Of a stretch of 35,767 nucleotides of DNA, positions 7,768 to 16,509 are shown piece after piece. Positions within the stretch are counted from its first letter, which is position 1; every line of letters starts with the position of its first letter. The stretch comes from Prochlorococcus sp. AG-402-A21 (GTDB taxonomy: Bacteria; Cyanobacteriota; Cyanobacteriia; PCC-6307; Cyanobiaceae): NCBI GenBank assembly GCA_003279655.1, contig QCHI01000014.1, positions 1 to 35,767 on the forward strand, given 5' to 3'. The position numbers were made by a program, and so were the translations under genes. The notes beneath the pieces were generated by a model. That model had not been told where the DNA came from and made no database searches. It worked only from the letters and a program-made list of their open reading frames with translations.

Positions 7768-8214
7768 ATGGAATTCGGTTTTAAAGAAATTCTCTTCGGA
7801 TTAGCTGGAGTAAGCATGATTGCTTGGGCAGGAGTAATCGGCCTTTGGCATACCTATATGTTTCCAAGATTTTTCAGAGAAGATTCAAGTCGAATTAATA
7901 GTGCTTCCACAGCAACTTCTGGTATCTCTGAATCTCAGTCAGCCCCTGTGAGCAATAGTTCCAATAAACCTTGGTTCCTTGATGATGAAGGAGGCACTCT
8001 TACACCTCAGACAGCCTTGGGAGCAATAGGTCTTAGCGATAGAGGTAAATACAGCAAAAAATCTTTTGTAGTTGCAGATTTCAATCCTGTTGAAGCTGAT
8101 TATGGAGTTAATAGGCTTTACTCATCGGTTCTAATTGGTTTAGCAATAAGTACTTTTGTAATAATTTCCTATGGACTTCAAAGTGGATTTGGAATGATGG
8201 GACCAAGCTTGTAA
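7768..8214 (+). CDS. Unassigned two-span membrane protein
   Basis: A 148-aa protein with an N-terminal helix (about residues 8-28, ILFGLAGVSMIAWAGVIGLW) leading into HTYMFPRFFRED. A Ser/Thr-rich linker follows (residues about 40-65), then a conserved-looking segment (PWFLDDEGGTLTPQTALGAI) and a C-terminal helix (SSVLIGLAISTFVIISYGL) ending GFGMMGPSL. The linker and the Gly-rich end are typical of thylakoid or plasma-membrane small subunits, but I recognise no family. It precedes the flavodoxin gene by 420 bases, so it is probably not in one operon with it. Confidence 0.7.
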   Translation: MEFGFKEILFGLAGVSMIAWAGVIGLWHTYMFPRFFREDSSRINSASTATSGISESQSAPVSNSSNKPWFLDDEGGTLTPQTALGAIGLSDRGKYSKKSFVVADFNPVEADYGVNRLYSSVLIGLAISTFVIISYGLQSGFGMMGPSL

Positions 8215-8634
8215 AGCATTTAAATTCAAAAGATAAAAGACAGAATTAGAAAGTAATTTGAATTTTCTAAGTCCCCATATAGGCTTTAATACAACTAATA
8301 CAAATGTTTTCAGATAAAGATCTTTTATAAGAAACTTTTTCACTAAATTTTAATTTTTTTATCCCTAGTTAATTAAAAAACTATAGCAATTAATTTTTTG
8401 CTCTTATATTTTCGAATAGTTTTCCTTGAAAACCCTTTACTCAACTGGATTTAAGAATCGTGATGAACACGAACAACAAACATAGAAATAATTTCCCTTG
8501 AGATAAGAGCAACAAATATTGACTTATTTATGTATCAAAAATCAATATTGAATAGACAAGAAAATTTAAAAAAACCCAAATTCACTCTAAATGTGCAAAG
8601 CTGCTTTAAAATATTCTTGATTTTAAATTGCTCC
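8215..8634. other. 420-base gap upstream of flavodoxin
   Basis: No supported gene. A minus-strand frame at 8140-8343 overlaps the end of the previous gene and looks like a shadow. The frame upstream of the flavodoxin ATG (from 8530) has no family resemblance and is probably leader. I looked for a Fur-like inverted repeat, expected for an iron-regulated flavodoxin, and found no convincing 19-base match. Confidence 0.5.
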
Positions 8635-9150
8635 ATGACTGTAGGAATCTACTTCGCTACAACGACAGGTAAAACCGAAGATATAGCGGAAAGGCTGCAC
8701 GGCTTACTTGACTCTGCTGAAGGTCCAAAGGATATTTCAGACGTCGATGACCTTAGTGAATTAGCTGGACATGATGGGGTTATTTGTGGCATCCCTACAT
8801 GGAATACCGGAGCTGACTCTGAGAGATCAGGAACTGCTTGGGACTCAATCCTTGAAGACATTGGAGAGCTAAACCTTAGCGGTAAGAAAGTTGCAATCTT
8901 TGGTTTAGGTGATTCTTCTACTTACACCGAAAACTATTGCGACGCAATGGAAGAACTTCATAGATACTTCCAAAAAGCAGGTGCTTCAATGGTTGGATAC
9001 ACAGCAAAGACTGATTACACTTTTGACGAGTCAAAAAGTGTGGTAGGGGAAGAATTCTGTGGATTACCACTTGATGAAGATAGTGAATCAGACATGACTG
9101 ATGAAAGGCTTGCAGGATGGGCTGAGAAACTAAAAGGCGAAATGTTTTAA
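8635..9150 (+). CDS. isiB: Flavodoxin
   Basis: A 171-aa long-chain flavodoxin, an FMN electron carrier that replaces ferredoxin downstream of photosystem I under iron limitation. The N-terminal phosphate-binding loop is clear: IYFATTTGKTEDIAE. IPTWNTGADSERSGTAWD is the loop next to the isoalloxazine ring, with its Trp. IFGLGDSSTYTENYCDAMEEL is the second flavin-binding segment with the stacking Tyr. The long-chain insertion (FCGLPLDEDSES) is present. I chose ATG 8635 (MTVGIYF) because flavodoxins start there; the upstream extension from 8530 is not flavodoxin-like. It ends in a strong terminator. Confidence 0.96.
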   Translation: MTVGIYFATTTGKTEDIAERLHGLLDSAEGPKDISDVDDLSELAGHDGVICGIPTWNTGADSERSGTAWDSILEDIGELNLSGKKVAIFGLGDSSTYTENYCDAMEELHRYFQKAGASMVGYTAKTDYTFDESKSVVGEEFCGLPLDEDSESDMTDERLAGWAEKLKGEMF

Positions 9151-9170
9151 GCCTTAAACAAAAATTTCAG

Positions 9171-9205
9171 ATCTTCCTAAGTAGTCACTTAGGAAGATTT
9201 TTTTT
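9171..9205 (+). terminator. Intrinsic terminator of the flavodoxin gene
   Basis: Perfect 12-base arms ATCTTCCTAAGT and ACTTAGGAAGAT around the loop AGTC, followed by a run of seven T. It lies 20 bases beyond the flavodoxin stop. Confidence 0.9.
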
Positions 9206-9331
9206 GTTCATTTTTTATGAGATTACAAATTCCAAAAGAGAAATAAATTAAAACATCCATAATAAATACATTTTCTGAAGCTATTTAAGAAACAACCCCA
9301 AACAGACCGACAATATCTTAAGGTTTTCTTT

Positions 9332-9571
9332 ATGAACTCAAATAATTGCTCAAATCAAAACGTTTCCATAAACGTAAATCTCTCTTTAAAAGATGAGACT
9401 TTGCGAATTTTGATTGAGATGGCAAATGATATGGGCGCAAGCCTAGAGGATGTAATAACCTCAATAACTGAAGACTCAGTGATTGATTTAGAGAGGCTTC
9501 AGGATGATCTAGGAATTGTTATCATCCCAGAGAAATGTAGCAAACAAGATTTAATAAATTCGATTAAATAG
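9332..9571 (+). CDS. Small acidic hypothetical protein
   Basis: A 79-aa acidic soluble protein. After a polar Asn-rich start (MNSNNCSNQNVSINVNLSL) come two helices, DETLRILIEMANDMGASLED and VIDLERLQDDLGI, ending in IIPEKCSKQDLINSIK. The beta strand followed by two helices weakly recalls ribbon-helix-helix proteins, but no basic strand residues are evident, so I do not call it a DNA-binding protein. It stands alone between the flavodoxin terminator and a convergent glycosyltransferase gene. Confidence 0.6.
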   Translation: MNSNNCSNQNVSINVNLSLKDETLRILIEMANDMGASLEDVITSITEDSVIDLERLQDDLGIVIIPEKCSKQDLINSIK

Positions 9572-9584
9572 ATATAGGAATTTT

Positions 9585-11423
9585 TTAAAATCTTTCAGGT
9601 CTAGGATCTTTCCACGTAGAAATAACACCCTCTCTTTTCAAAAATCTGGCTCGTCTTTCAAGAGTTTCTCTATCAAGTCTCCAAACGCTATATACCCCAA
9701 AATCACCTAAGACTTGTGGATTAAGTCCTTGCCAATAAGATTTTTTAACTGAAATTTTATCAATAAGTAAAAGAGTAGTTTCTGAGCCATTGGATCCATA
9801 TATTGGCCTTCCTTTCCAGCCTCTTCGCTGCTCATTTTTAAGTCGATCTGAAACATTTACAAACGCATTTTTGGATCTGCCTTCAAAAACTATGACCTCA
9901 TTAGTATAAAAATGAATTGAGGGTTTCATAGCTCCTACCATTACTAAAGGCTCGTTTCTTTTTTGAGAATCTAAAAGTAATTCTGAGGCTAGTCTTAAGG
10001 GAAGCTGTCTTAACCTATCTGCCAAATCAAAAGTTGGTAACACAATCAGAAAATGGGATAAAAATATAGGGATTTGTAAAATCAATAGTTTTCCATATAT
10101 TTTTCTAGAGGAAAATATGATTCCTAGAACAGCAATTAAAAGAAAAATAAAGCCAGCTTTTTCAATTAAAAAGCTATTGGTTAATTCTTCTGAGAAATTA
10201 GGAATCTCAGGATCATTAAGAAACTGAATCCATAACTTCGAATAGAAGAGAAATAAAGCAAAGAGTATTGACAAAAATATTGTAAATTTCCAAGCTAAAG
10301 ATTTTAAAAATTCATCTTTAACATTACTGGTTAAAGAAAGTGCTATTAAAACTGATGCCGCAGGAGTAGCAGGAAGCCAATAGCTTGGAAGCTTTGTAGC
10401 TGAAATAGTAAAGAAGACAAATACAGCGATAAACCAGAAAAATGAAAACTCAAATAACGACTTTTCTGGTTTTTTAATAACCCTTCTAGACAATTTAGAA
10501 ATATTGCAAAGATTCGTCCAAATACTTATAAATAAAAATGGCGTAAAAGGTAAAGAAGCTATACATAATACTATTAAAAAAAACCACCAAGGCTCTCCAT
10601 GGGAATTTACGACTGAGGTGAACCTTTGAAGATTATGATATCCAAAAAAACTATCTAAGAATGGTTTTCCCTCTATTAATAGTTCAATTAAGTACCAAGG
10701 GAAACTAATAATAAAAACAATAAAAAGTCCTGGTATCACCCTAAATGTTTGTAAAATTCCAAGAAGATTATTTTGAAAAAAGGCAAAAAATAAAATTGTT
10801 AATGCTGATAAAACCAAGGCAACAGGACCTTTAGTTAAAACTGCTAATGACAAAAAAATCCAAGACAACCACCAAACTTCTCCTTCAGGATTAGCGAATC
10901 TTCTCCATTTAAGAAGTAAGCAAATTCCTAGAGTGCTGCATAGGAGTGCATCACTTACAGCAATTCTTCCCCAAATTATTACCAAAGGCGACAACGCAAA
11001 TACCAGTGCAGTAAGAACTGCTGTTCTTCTATTGAAATTATTTTCTTCTTGGGGATATTTCATCATTGTGTCCCCTAAAACAAGCATTAAAAAAATTATC
11101 GATAATGCAGAAGGAAGTCTGGCAGCCCAGGTTCCTAAAGGATCCCAAGAAATATTCCCTGGGATTGAAAATCCCAGTCCCATTAACCAATAAACCAAAG
11201 GGGGCTTATCAAAACGAGGTAATCCATTTACTTGTGGAGTCAACCAATTACCTGTTTCTGCCATTGCTCTACTGGCTGCCGCAAACAAAGGTGGTGTTTC
11301 ATCAACTAAACCTGTTGCCCCTAATTGCCAAACAAATAATATTAACCCAATAAATAAGATACAAAAAAGCCCACGTCTTCTTTGTTTAAAAGTTGGAGAA
11401 AAAGAGTTCGTTAAACTTTTCAA
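9585..11423 (-). CDS. GT-C family (GT39/ArnT-like) membrane glycosyltransferase
   Basis: A 612-aa protein with about 11-12 membrane helices and a C-terminal soluble tail. The first external loop carries DETPPLFAAASRAMAETGNW and GLPRFDKPPLVYWLMGL, the hallmark of protein mannosyltransferase/ArnT-like enzymes that use a polyprenyl-phosphate sugar. The Asp in DETPP is the expected catalytic position. Translation starts with TTG at 11423, directly after the TAA of the upstream GT4 gene, with no gap. Together the pair probably builds or decorates a cell-surface glycan or lipid; the sugar and acceptor are unknown. Confidence 0.88.
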   Translation of the reverse strand: MKSLTNSFSPTFKQRRRGLFCILFIGLILFVWQLGATGLVDETPPLFAAASRAMAETGNWLTPQVNGLPRFDKPPLVYWLMGLGFSIPGNISWDPLGTWAARLPSALSIIFLMLVLGDTMMKYPQEENNFNRRTAVLTALVFALSPLVIIWGRIAVSDALLCSTLGICLLLKWRRFANPEGEVWWLSWIFLSLAVLTKGPVALVLSALTILFFAFFQNNLLGILQTFRVIPGLFIVFIISFPWYLIELLIEGKPFLDSFFGYHNLQRFTSVVNSHGEPWWFFLIVLCIASLPFTPFLFISIWTNLCNISKLSRRVIKKPEKSLFEFSFFWFIAVFVFFTISATKLPSYWLPATPAASVLIALSLTSNVKDEFLKSLAWKFTIFLSILFALFLFYSKLWIQFLNDPEIPNFSEELTNSFLIEKAGFIFLLIAVLGIIFSSRKIYGKLLILQIPIFLSHFLIVLPTFDLADRLRQLPLRLASELLLDSQKRNEPLVMVGAMKPSIHFYTNEVIVFEGRSKNAFVNVSDRLKNEQRRGWKGRPIYGSNGSETTLLLIDKISVKKSYWQGLNPQVLGDFGVYSVWRLDRETLERRARFLKREGVISTWKDPRPERF

Positions 11424-12533
11424 TTAATCTTGAAAGTCTTCAGAGATTTTTTTATTTAAGCCTTTATTAAGCCAATTCTCCACTCTTTGAGCAAAGACTT
11501 TGTCAGTGGCTTTTTTTTCAAACCAATCCCTACAATTTTTCCTTTTAATTTCGGATATTGATTTTGTTGCTTTTATCAATCCTTCAATATCATTCGGCTT
11601 AACCAAAAATCCATTGAACCCATCTTCGATCAACTCTCCAGGTCCTCCAAGATCGTATGCAACCACAGGAACACCACAAGCCATTGCCTCAACGATAACG
11701 TTTCCGTAAGCTTCATTCCATTTAGGGGTGTTGATCAAAGCTCTACATCTTCCTAATTGTTCCTGAAATTTATTCGTTGGAAGAAATCCTCTCCACTCAA
11801 CAATTTTCTTTGTAAAAGCATTTTCAATTTTTGATGCATATTCTTTATCTTCTATAAGTCCCCAAACTAATAATTTTTCACCTAAATCATTCGCAACTTT
11901 TACTGCATCTTCTAAACCTTTCTCTGGCGCGATTCTTCCAGCCCAACCTAATGGTCCATTCTCATTTTCATTGAATAAATAATTTTCGATATCAAAACCA
12001 TTACCTACAATAATTGGATCATGTTTTAAGCAATAATCTTTAGATTGTCTTTTAGTATGAAAAGCCAACTGGTATGGAAATAATTGATTTATTTCACTAA
12101 TAGTTTCTTTCATTATTATTGATTCAACTCCCATACTAATTAAGTGAAATATTTTAATTTCTTGAGTTTTTGTTAACCATAATGGAAGCCAATCATATGC
12201 AAAATTAATAACTGCATCGGATTCATTTGCTATATCAATTACATCTTCCCATAATTTTGGTAAAACACTATTAGAGGGAATTAAAACTGGATCTGTTTTC
12301 TTCTGATGTTGCCAACTAGGTTGATCAATTCCATCTATTAATCTTATTTCAAGTAATTCACTTTCAAAAGGTAATTTTGACCCTTTTGGTGCAATTAAAA
12401 TAATTTTATGACCTAATGAAATCAAACCATTTATGAGAGAAACAATAGTAAGTTCAACTCCTCCTCCTTTGCCACTGCCTAGATAACCTATGGGTGTGCT
12501 TACAAGAATAAGTTTTAATTGCTTATTAATCAC
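11424..12533 (-). CDS. GT4 family glycosyltransferase
   Basis: A 369-aa GT-B fold enzyme that transfers a sugar from a nucleotide donor. The N-terminal domain has the glycine-rich acceptor loop (STPIGYLGSGKGGGVELTIV). The C-terminal domain has GWAGRIAPEKGLEDAVKVA and EAYGNVIVEAMACGVPVVAY, which contains the E-x7-E donor-binding pair, then GGPGELIEDGFNGFLV. All standard GT4 elements are present and length is typical. It sits 5 bases downstream of the transporter gene and abuts the GT-C gene, so the three probably form one transcript. Confidence 0.92.
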   Translation of the reverse strand: MINKQLKLILVSTPIGYLGSGKGGGVELTIVSLINGLISLGHKIILIAPKGSKLPFESELLEIRLIDGIDQPSWQHQKKTDPVLIPSNSVLPKLWEDVIDIANESDAVINFAYDWLPLWLTKTQEIKIFHLISMGVESIIMKETISEINQLFPYQLAFHTKRQSKDYCLKHDPIIVGNGFDIENYLFNENENGPLGWAGRIAPEKGLEDAVKVANDLGEKLLVWGLIEDKEYASKIENAFTKKIVEWRGFLPTNKFQEQLGRCRALINTPKWNEAYGNVIVEAMACGVPVVAYDLGGPGELIEDGFNGFLVKPNDIEGLIKATKSISEIKRKNCRDWFEKKATDKVFAQRVENWLNKGLNKKISEDFQD

Positions 12534-12538
12534 TTAAA

Positions 12539-13489
12539 TCAAGCCTCTTTTATTAATTCATTATTGCTTTTATCTCCCCAAAATCTTCTCCTCTGACTTA
12601 CAAATAGGACTGAAATTAAAACTAAAACCACTCCAATCCACTGTAGGAGGAAGAGTCTCTCGCCCAACCATATTCCGCCAGTTATCAAAGCGAAGACAGG
12701 TGTTAAGAATGCAAGTGTACTAAAGCTTGTTAATTCTTTGCGGCTTGCAAACCAAAAAAATAATCCATAGGCCAGTGCACTACCAAACAAACTTGAATAA
12801 GACATTAAAATCCATTCAAAAGCAGACCAATCTGGAACTAACGGCCAAGTTTTATTGAACACATGCCAGGCGAGAAGAGGAACACTTCCTAAAACCATGT
12901 GCCAACCTGTCACGGCAACAGGATCACTGTTTCTGCAAGCAAATCTAATAAGCACCGTTCCTAAAGCCATGGAGGTTGCTGCGCAAATCATCCATACTTC
13001 TCCATGGCTTAAAAAATTACTTCCTGATTCAAATTTGCCAAGCAAAAACCAATTTCCTAGCAGTTCAGTAGGGACTCCAAGACAAACTATGCCGACCAAG
13101 CCAAGCACCAATCCAAGCCATCCAATTGGATTTATTGCATCTCCAAACAAAATTCTTGCTAATAAAGCAACCATCAAAGGTTGGGAATCGATAAGAACAG
13201 AACCCAATCCTGCTCCAGTTTCCATTAACCCTTTAGCAAGAAAAATCTGAAAAAGAGTTGCATCAATCAAAGTAAATACGAAAAACCACACCAAATCATT
13301 TTTTGAAATATTCCAACTCCTTTTCAAGAAAGGTAATGAAGCTAAAACTATTAGACCTGCAGGCAAAAGCCTTAGAGAGGCAACAATCTCAGGGCCTGCT
13401 GCATTAACCAAAGGTGCCATAGCCGCCATTGAAGTTCCCCAAAGAGCGAACGGCAAAATCATCAAAAACCAATTCCAAATGACAAACAT
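12539..13489 (-). CDS. EamA/DMT superfamily transporter
   Basis: About 316 aa with ten hydrophobic helices arranged as two EamA halves. The first helix carries WGTSMAAMAPLVNAAGPE and the second half GSALAYGLFFWFASRKELT, both typical for drug/metabolite transporter proteins. Substrates of this family include amino acids, nucleotide sugars and other metabolites; none can be assigned here. I take ATG 13489 (MFVIWNWFLMILPFALWG) because helix 1 begins there. The longer frame to 13585 adds a basic segment and would overlap the divergent sppA gene. First gene of a likely three-gene minus-strand unit with the two glycosyltransferases. Confidence 0.85.
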   Translation of the reverse strand: MFVIWNWFLMILPFALWGTSMAAMAPLVNAAGPEIVASLRLLPAGLIVLASLPFLKRSWNISKNDLVWFFVFTLIDATLFQIFLAKGLMETGAGLGSVLIDSQPLMVALLARILFGDAINPIGWLGLVLGLVGIVCLGVPTELLGNWFLLGKFESGSNFLSHGEVWMICAATSMALGTVLIRFACRNSDPVAVTGWHMVLGSVPLLAWHVFNKTWPLVPDWSAFEWILMSYSSLFGSALAYGLFFWFASRKELTSFSTLAFLTPVFALITGGIWLGERLFLLQWIGVVLVLISVLFVSQRRRFWGDKSNNELIKEA

Positions 13490-13542
13490 AAGGTCAGAAA
13501 GCAATCTCCTTTTTAAGATCAATAAAGTTATGCATAATTTGA

Positions 13543-14352
13543 ATGATTTGGCCCTTGAGACGAAAATCAAAAAAAAGAATGGCACGAATCTGTATTGAAG
13601 GTCCTATCAATTCAGAAACTCGAAAAAATGTTCTAAAAGCATTAAAGCAAATTGAGGAAAGAGAGTTTCCAGCACTATTACTTCGCATTGATAGTCCTGG
13701 GGGAACAGTTGGTGACAGCCAAGAAATTCACAGCGCTCTCTTGAGGCTAAGAGAGAAAGGTTGTCATGTTGTAGCTAGTTTTGGCAACATCTCAGCATCA
13801 GGAGGGGTCTATATAGGAGTAGGTGCTGAAAAAATTGTTGCCAATCCAGGGACAATAACAGGATCTATTGGTGTGATTTTAAGAGGAAACAACTTATCTA
13901 AGTTATTAGAAAAGGTTGGTATTAAATTCGAGACTGTAAAAAGTGGAATTTATAAAGACATTCTTTCCCCAGATCGCGCTTTATCACCAGAGGAGAGAGC
14001 ACTCTTACAATCTTTGATTGATAGCAGTTACGAACAATTTGTTTTAGCAGTTTCAAAAGGAAGAAATTTAACTCCAGAAGTTGTGAAGAGTTTTGCCGAT
14101 GGAAGAGTTTTCACTGGAGAGCAAGCCAAAGAATTTGGACTGGTGGATGAAATTGGTGATGAAAATGATGCAAAATTACTTGCTATTAAAATTGCGAACC
14201 TAGATGAAAAAACAAAACCTATTACCTTTGGCAAAACCAAAAAGAAATTATTAGGTTTCATACCTGGAGGGAAATTAATTCACAATCTTTTAAATGCATT
14301 AAATCTAGAGTTGGAGGGAAATGGGCAGATCCTTTGGCTCTACAAGCCATGA
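13543..14352 (+). CDS. sppA: Signal peptide peptidase A-type serine protease (S49)
   Basis: A 269-aa short-form SppA, which degrades cleaved signal peptides in or near the membrane. The catalytic Ser is Ser86 in NISASGGVYIGVGAEKI. The general-base Lys is probably Lys138 in SGIYKDILSPDRALS, matching the Ser/Lys dyad of S49 peptidases. LLRIDSPGGTVGDSQEIH earlier is the usual oxyanion-loop region. There is no strong N-terminal membrane helix, only a basic start (MIWPLRRKSKKR). Its stop overlaps the next gene's ATG (ATGA at 14349-14352), suggesting coupled translation with the chorismate mutase. Confidence 0.93.
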   Translation: MIWPLRRKSKKRMARICIEGPINSETRKNVLKALKQIEEREFPALLLRIDSPGGTVGDSQEIHSALLRLREKGCHVVASFGNISASGGVYIGVGAEKIVANPGTITGSIGVILRGNNLSKLLEKVGIKFETVKSGIYKDILSPDRALSPEERALLQSLIDSSYEQFVLAVSKGRNLTPEVVKSFADGRVFTGEQAKEFGLVDEIGDENDAKLLAIKIANLDEKTKPITFGKTKKKLLGFIPGGKLIHNLLNALNLELEGNGQILWLYKP

Positions 14353-14726
14353 ATTTTCAAAATGAATTCCCTTTTTTGTGTGCGTTAAGGGGAGCAACGA
14401 CTTGTGAAAACAATTCTGTTGAGTCAATTACTTCGGCGGTAGAGGAATTGCTAATTGAACTAGTTTCTAGAAATAATTTGATCCCAGATCAAATTATTTC
14501 TGTTACTTTTTCAGTAACTGCAGACTTAGATGCTTGTTTCCCTGCTTCTATCGCTAGAAAAAAAACAGGCTGGGAAAACATCGCACTTTTAGACTGCCAA
14601 CAAATGTTTGTTAAAGACGACTTATCAAAATGTATTCGTCTACTTGCTTACGTTTATTTACCAAACGAGCAAAAACCCCAAAATCCATATCTAGGTAAAG
14701 CAAGAAATTTACGTCCTGACAGATAA
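14349..14726 (+). CDS. aroH: Chorismate mutase, AroH class
   Basis: A 125-aa monofunctional chorismate mutase converting chorismate to prephenate for Phe and Tyr synthesis. Family features: ALRGATTCENNSVESI at the start with the active-site Arg, a central VTFSVTADLDACFPASIAR, and near the end LLAYVYLPNEQK. These match the trimeric Bacillus-type AroH fold. I take ATG 14349, overlapping the sppA stop as ATGA, rather than the frame start at 14334, since the family motif begins soon after. Pairing with sppA is typical of marine picocyanobacteria as far as I remember. Confidence 0.93.
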   Translation: MNFQNEFPFLCALRGATTCENNSVESITSAVEELLIELVSRNNLIPDQIISVTFSVTADLDACFPASIARKKTGWENIALLDCQQMFVKDDLSKCIRLLAYVYLPNEQKPQNPYLGKARNLRPDR

Positions 14727-14778
14727 ATACAGATTTTTTTCCAACAACCACTTATATTCATTGATGATCATCCAAATG

Positions 14779-14798
14779 CACTTGAAAATATTCAAGTG
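14779..14798. terminator. Perfect 8-base hairpin after aroH
   Basis: Arms CACTTGAA and TTCAAGTG with loop AATA, between aroH and the DUF2808 gene. It is not followed by a T run, so it may be a processing or regulatory stem and not a terminator. Confidence 0.35.
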
Positions 14799-14826
14799 AT
14801 TAATTGTTTCTGAAAAACTCCAAGTT

Positions 14827-15402
14827 ATGTTCAAGAAGAAATTATTTTCAACCTTCAAGAAAAGTTTTTTTATTGGATTTTCAGCTTTTTTATTTGGAAC
14901 AGGGGCTTCTGTTTTAGCTCCACAATCTTTGGCATCCCCAGGATTCTTTGAATACCAATGGGATCCTGAACCTGGATACAAAAGACTAAAATATTATCAA
15001 TCCTCCTCTGAAAGGCTTGAAAGATCAACTTATTACTTATTCCTTAGAAGTAAGGAAAGAAAAGAGGATATTGAAAAACTGACGATTTCAGTGCCTGATT
15101 ACTTTGAAGCAAAAATCAAGACAAAGAAATTAAACCTCTGTAAAGTGAAAGTTGGTGGATATACAGAAAGGACTCGTTGCCTAGAGAACATCCCTTCTCT
15201 AATTACAATTAACGATAAACAGACTATTATTGAAATCCTTCCAGAGGAACCAATTCCATACAACAAGGATAATTACGCAGTAGTAATGAAAATCTTCAAT
15301 CCTAGGAAAAGAGGCATGTTTCAATTTCGAGCGCTATCCCAAAATACTGATGAAATTCCTATCTCAACATATTTAGGGACTTGGAACATAGACGTACAAT
15401 GA
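14827..15402 (+). CDS. DUF2808 exported protein
   Basis: A 191-aa protein with a basic start (MFKKKLFSTFKK), a hydrophobic stretch (FFIGFSAFLFGTGASVLA) and a probable signal cleavage near SLASPGFF. The mature part, with YQWDPEPGYKRLKYYQSS, STYYLFLRSKERKED, TISVPDYFEAKI and IPYNKDNYAVVMKIFNPRKRG, matches the cyanobacterial DUF2808 family, whose members are secreted or lumenal proteins of unknown function. It precedes rpmH by 48 bases and may share a transcript. Confidence 0.88.
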   Translation: MFKKKLFSTFKKSFFIGFSAFLFGTGASVLAPQSLASPGFFEYQWDPEPGYKRLKYYQSSSERLERSTYYLFLRSKERKEDIEKLTISVPDYFEAKIKTKKLNLCKVKVGGYTERTRCLENIPSLITINDKQTIIEILPEEPIPYNKDNYAVVMKIFNPRKRGMFQFRALSQNTDEIPISTYLGTWNIDVQ

Positions 15403-15450
15403 ACTGATAAATTAACCTTTATATCTAATCCAATACGAGAATAAATAGAA

Positions 15451-15588
15451 ATGACAAAAAGAACTTTTGGAGGAACTAGTAGAAAAAGGAAAAGAGTTTC
15501 TGGCTTCAGGGTGAGGATGAGATCTCATACTGGAAGAAGAGTTGTAAGAACTCGTAGGAAGCGCGGAAGAGCTCGTTTAACTGTCTAA
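15451..15588 (+). CDS. rpmH: 50S ribosomal protein L34
   Basis: A 45-aa, very basic protein: [19 protein letters not shown], then [20 protein letters not shown] and LTV. This is full-length L34 with its invariant TKRTFGGT start. It heads the classic rpmH-rnpA-yidC order and probably shares a transcript with rnpA, 44 bases downstream. Confidence 0.98.
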   Translation: MTKRTFGGTSRKRKRVSGFRVRMRSHTGRRVVRTRRKRGRARLTV

Positions 15589-15632
15589 AAAAGGCTTTCA
15601 AATAAAGATACTTACAACAAAAGTTTCTACTG

Positions 15633-16019
15633 ATGGTTTTGCCAAAACATATGAGGCTTAAAGGTCATAGATGTTTTGACTTCATCTATAAGGAGGGCTC
15701 AAGGTTCTATGGACCTTCAATGGTTCTTAGGGTTACGGACGCAAATACAAAACTTCAAGTCAAAGCAATTAACTCAAAGATCAGGTCCCCGATAAAATGT
15801 GCCATATCAATAAGTAATAAAGTAAGCAAAAAATCAGTTACAAGAAATAAGCTTCGACGGTTATTCCACCATCATTTGTCCTACAGACTTTCTAAAATAT
15901 CTTTTGAAAAAGAAATCTGGGCTTTTATTTCCTTGAAACCCTCTTCTATTAAAAATTCCAACAGCGCTTTGCTTCAAGAATGTGACAAACTACTCATCAA
16001 GGCTGGAATAACAAAATGA
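15633..16019 (+). CDS. rnpA: Ribonuclease P protein component
   Basis: A 128-aa protein that helps the RNase P RNA remove tRNA 5' leaders. KHMRLKGHRCFDFIYKEGSR is the usual N-terminus and KKSVTRNKLRRLFHHHL is the RNR signature helix (basic RNKLRR) that contacts RNA. The end (SNSALLQECDKLLIKAGI) is normal. Its stop overlaps the next ATG as ATGA at 16016-16019, implying coupling to the PH-domain gene. Confidence 0.95.
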   Translation: MVLPKHMRLKGHRCFDFIYKEGSRFYGPSMVLRVTDANTKLQVKAINSKIRSPIKCAISISNKVSKKSVTRNKLRRLFHHHLSYRLSKISFEKEIWAFISLKPSSIKNSNSALLQECDKLLIKAGITK

Positions 16020-16426
16020 CAATTAGTCCCAAGGAAGACATTTTTTACGAAGGGGGGCCTGCCAGTGGAGATTTAATAATAAATTTGATTGCTGGCATAA
16101 CACTGATAGGCCTCCCTTTTACTTTCGGAGCAGTGGTTAGAGCATTGTGGGTAAGATACAAAATAACTACTCGTCGAATATCTGTTACTGGTGGCTGGCT
16201 AGGAAGAGATAAAACCCAAATTGTGTATAGTCAAATAGCTGAAATCAGGGCTATTCCAAGAGGCTTAGGTTCCTATGGCGATATGGTTGTAGTTTTAAAA
16301 GACGGAGCTCGCTTAGAGATGAGATCACTTCCCAATTTTAGAGAAACAGAATCATACATTCTTAAAAAAATAGAAAAATCGCCCTCCAATAAGCTCGATA
16401 AAGATGTTCAGGGTTTTTCAAACTAA
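16016..16426 (+). CDS. PH-domain (bPH2/DUF304-like) membrane protein
   Basis: A 136-aa protein with one or two membrane helices at residues about 20-45 (LIINLIAGITLIGLPFTFGA). A bacterial PH-like beta domain follows: YKITTRRISVTGGWLGRDKT, IVYSQIAEIRAIPRGLGSYG and VVVLKDGARLEMRSLPN, the repeated strand pattern of the bPH2 family. It overlaps rnpA by four bases and precedes yidC, placing it in the ribosome-membrane insertion cluster. In other bacteria this position often holds an unrelated small protein. Function is unknown; a scaffold at the insertase is possible. Confidence 0.85.
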   Translation: MTISPKEDIFYEGGPASGDLIINLIAGITLIGLPFTFGAVVRALWVRYKITTRRISVTGGWLGRDKTQIVYSQIAEIRAIPRGLGSYGDMVVVLKDGARLEMRSLPNFRETESYILKKIEKSPSNKLDKDVQGFSN

Positions 16427-16509
16427 TGAGCCCTTACAAATATGTGAGACAAGAACACATCTTCTAAGGCAAACTGGCCTAACAAACCCAAACTTTCTAC
16501 TTTAAAACC

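Noticed and set aside
8140-8343. Minus-strand 67-aa frame
   Set aside because: Overlaps the end of the supported 148-aa membrane gene antisense and has no family resemblance or plausible signals.
8530-8634. N-terminal extension of flavodoxin
   Set aside because: Thirty-five residues with no flavodoxin likeness precede the conserved MTVGIYFATTTGKT start.
8215-8634. Fur box upstream of flavodoxin
   Set aside because: Searched for a GATAAT-type 19-base inverted repeat and found no match better than expected in AT-rich DNA.
14709-14981. Minus-strand 90-aa frame
   Set aside because: Antisense to the DUF2808 signal peptide region and the aroH end; no protein-like features.
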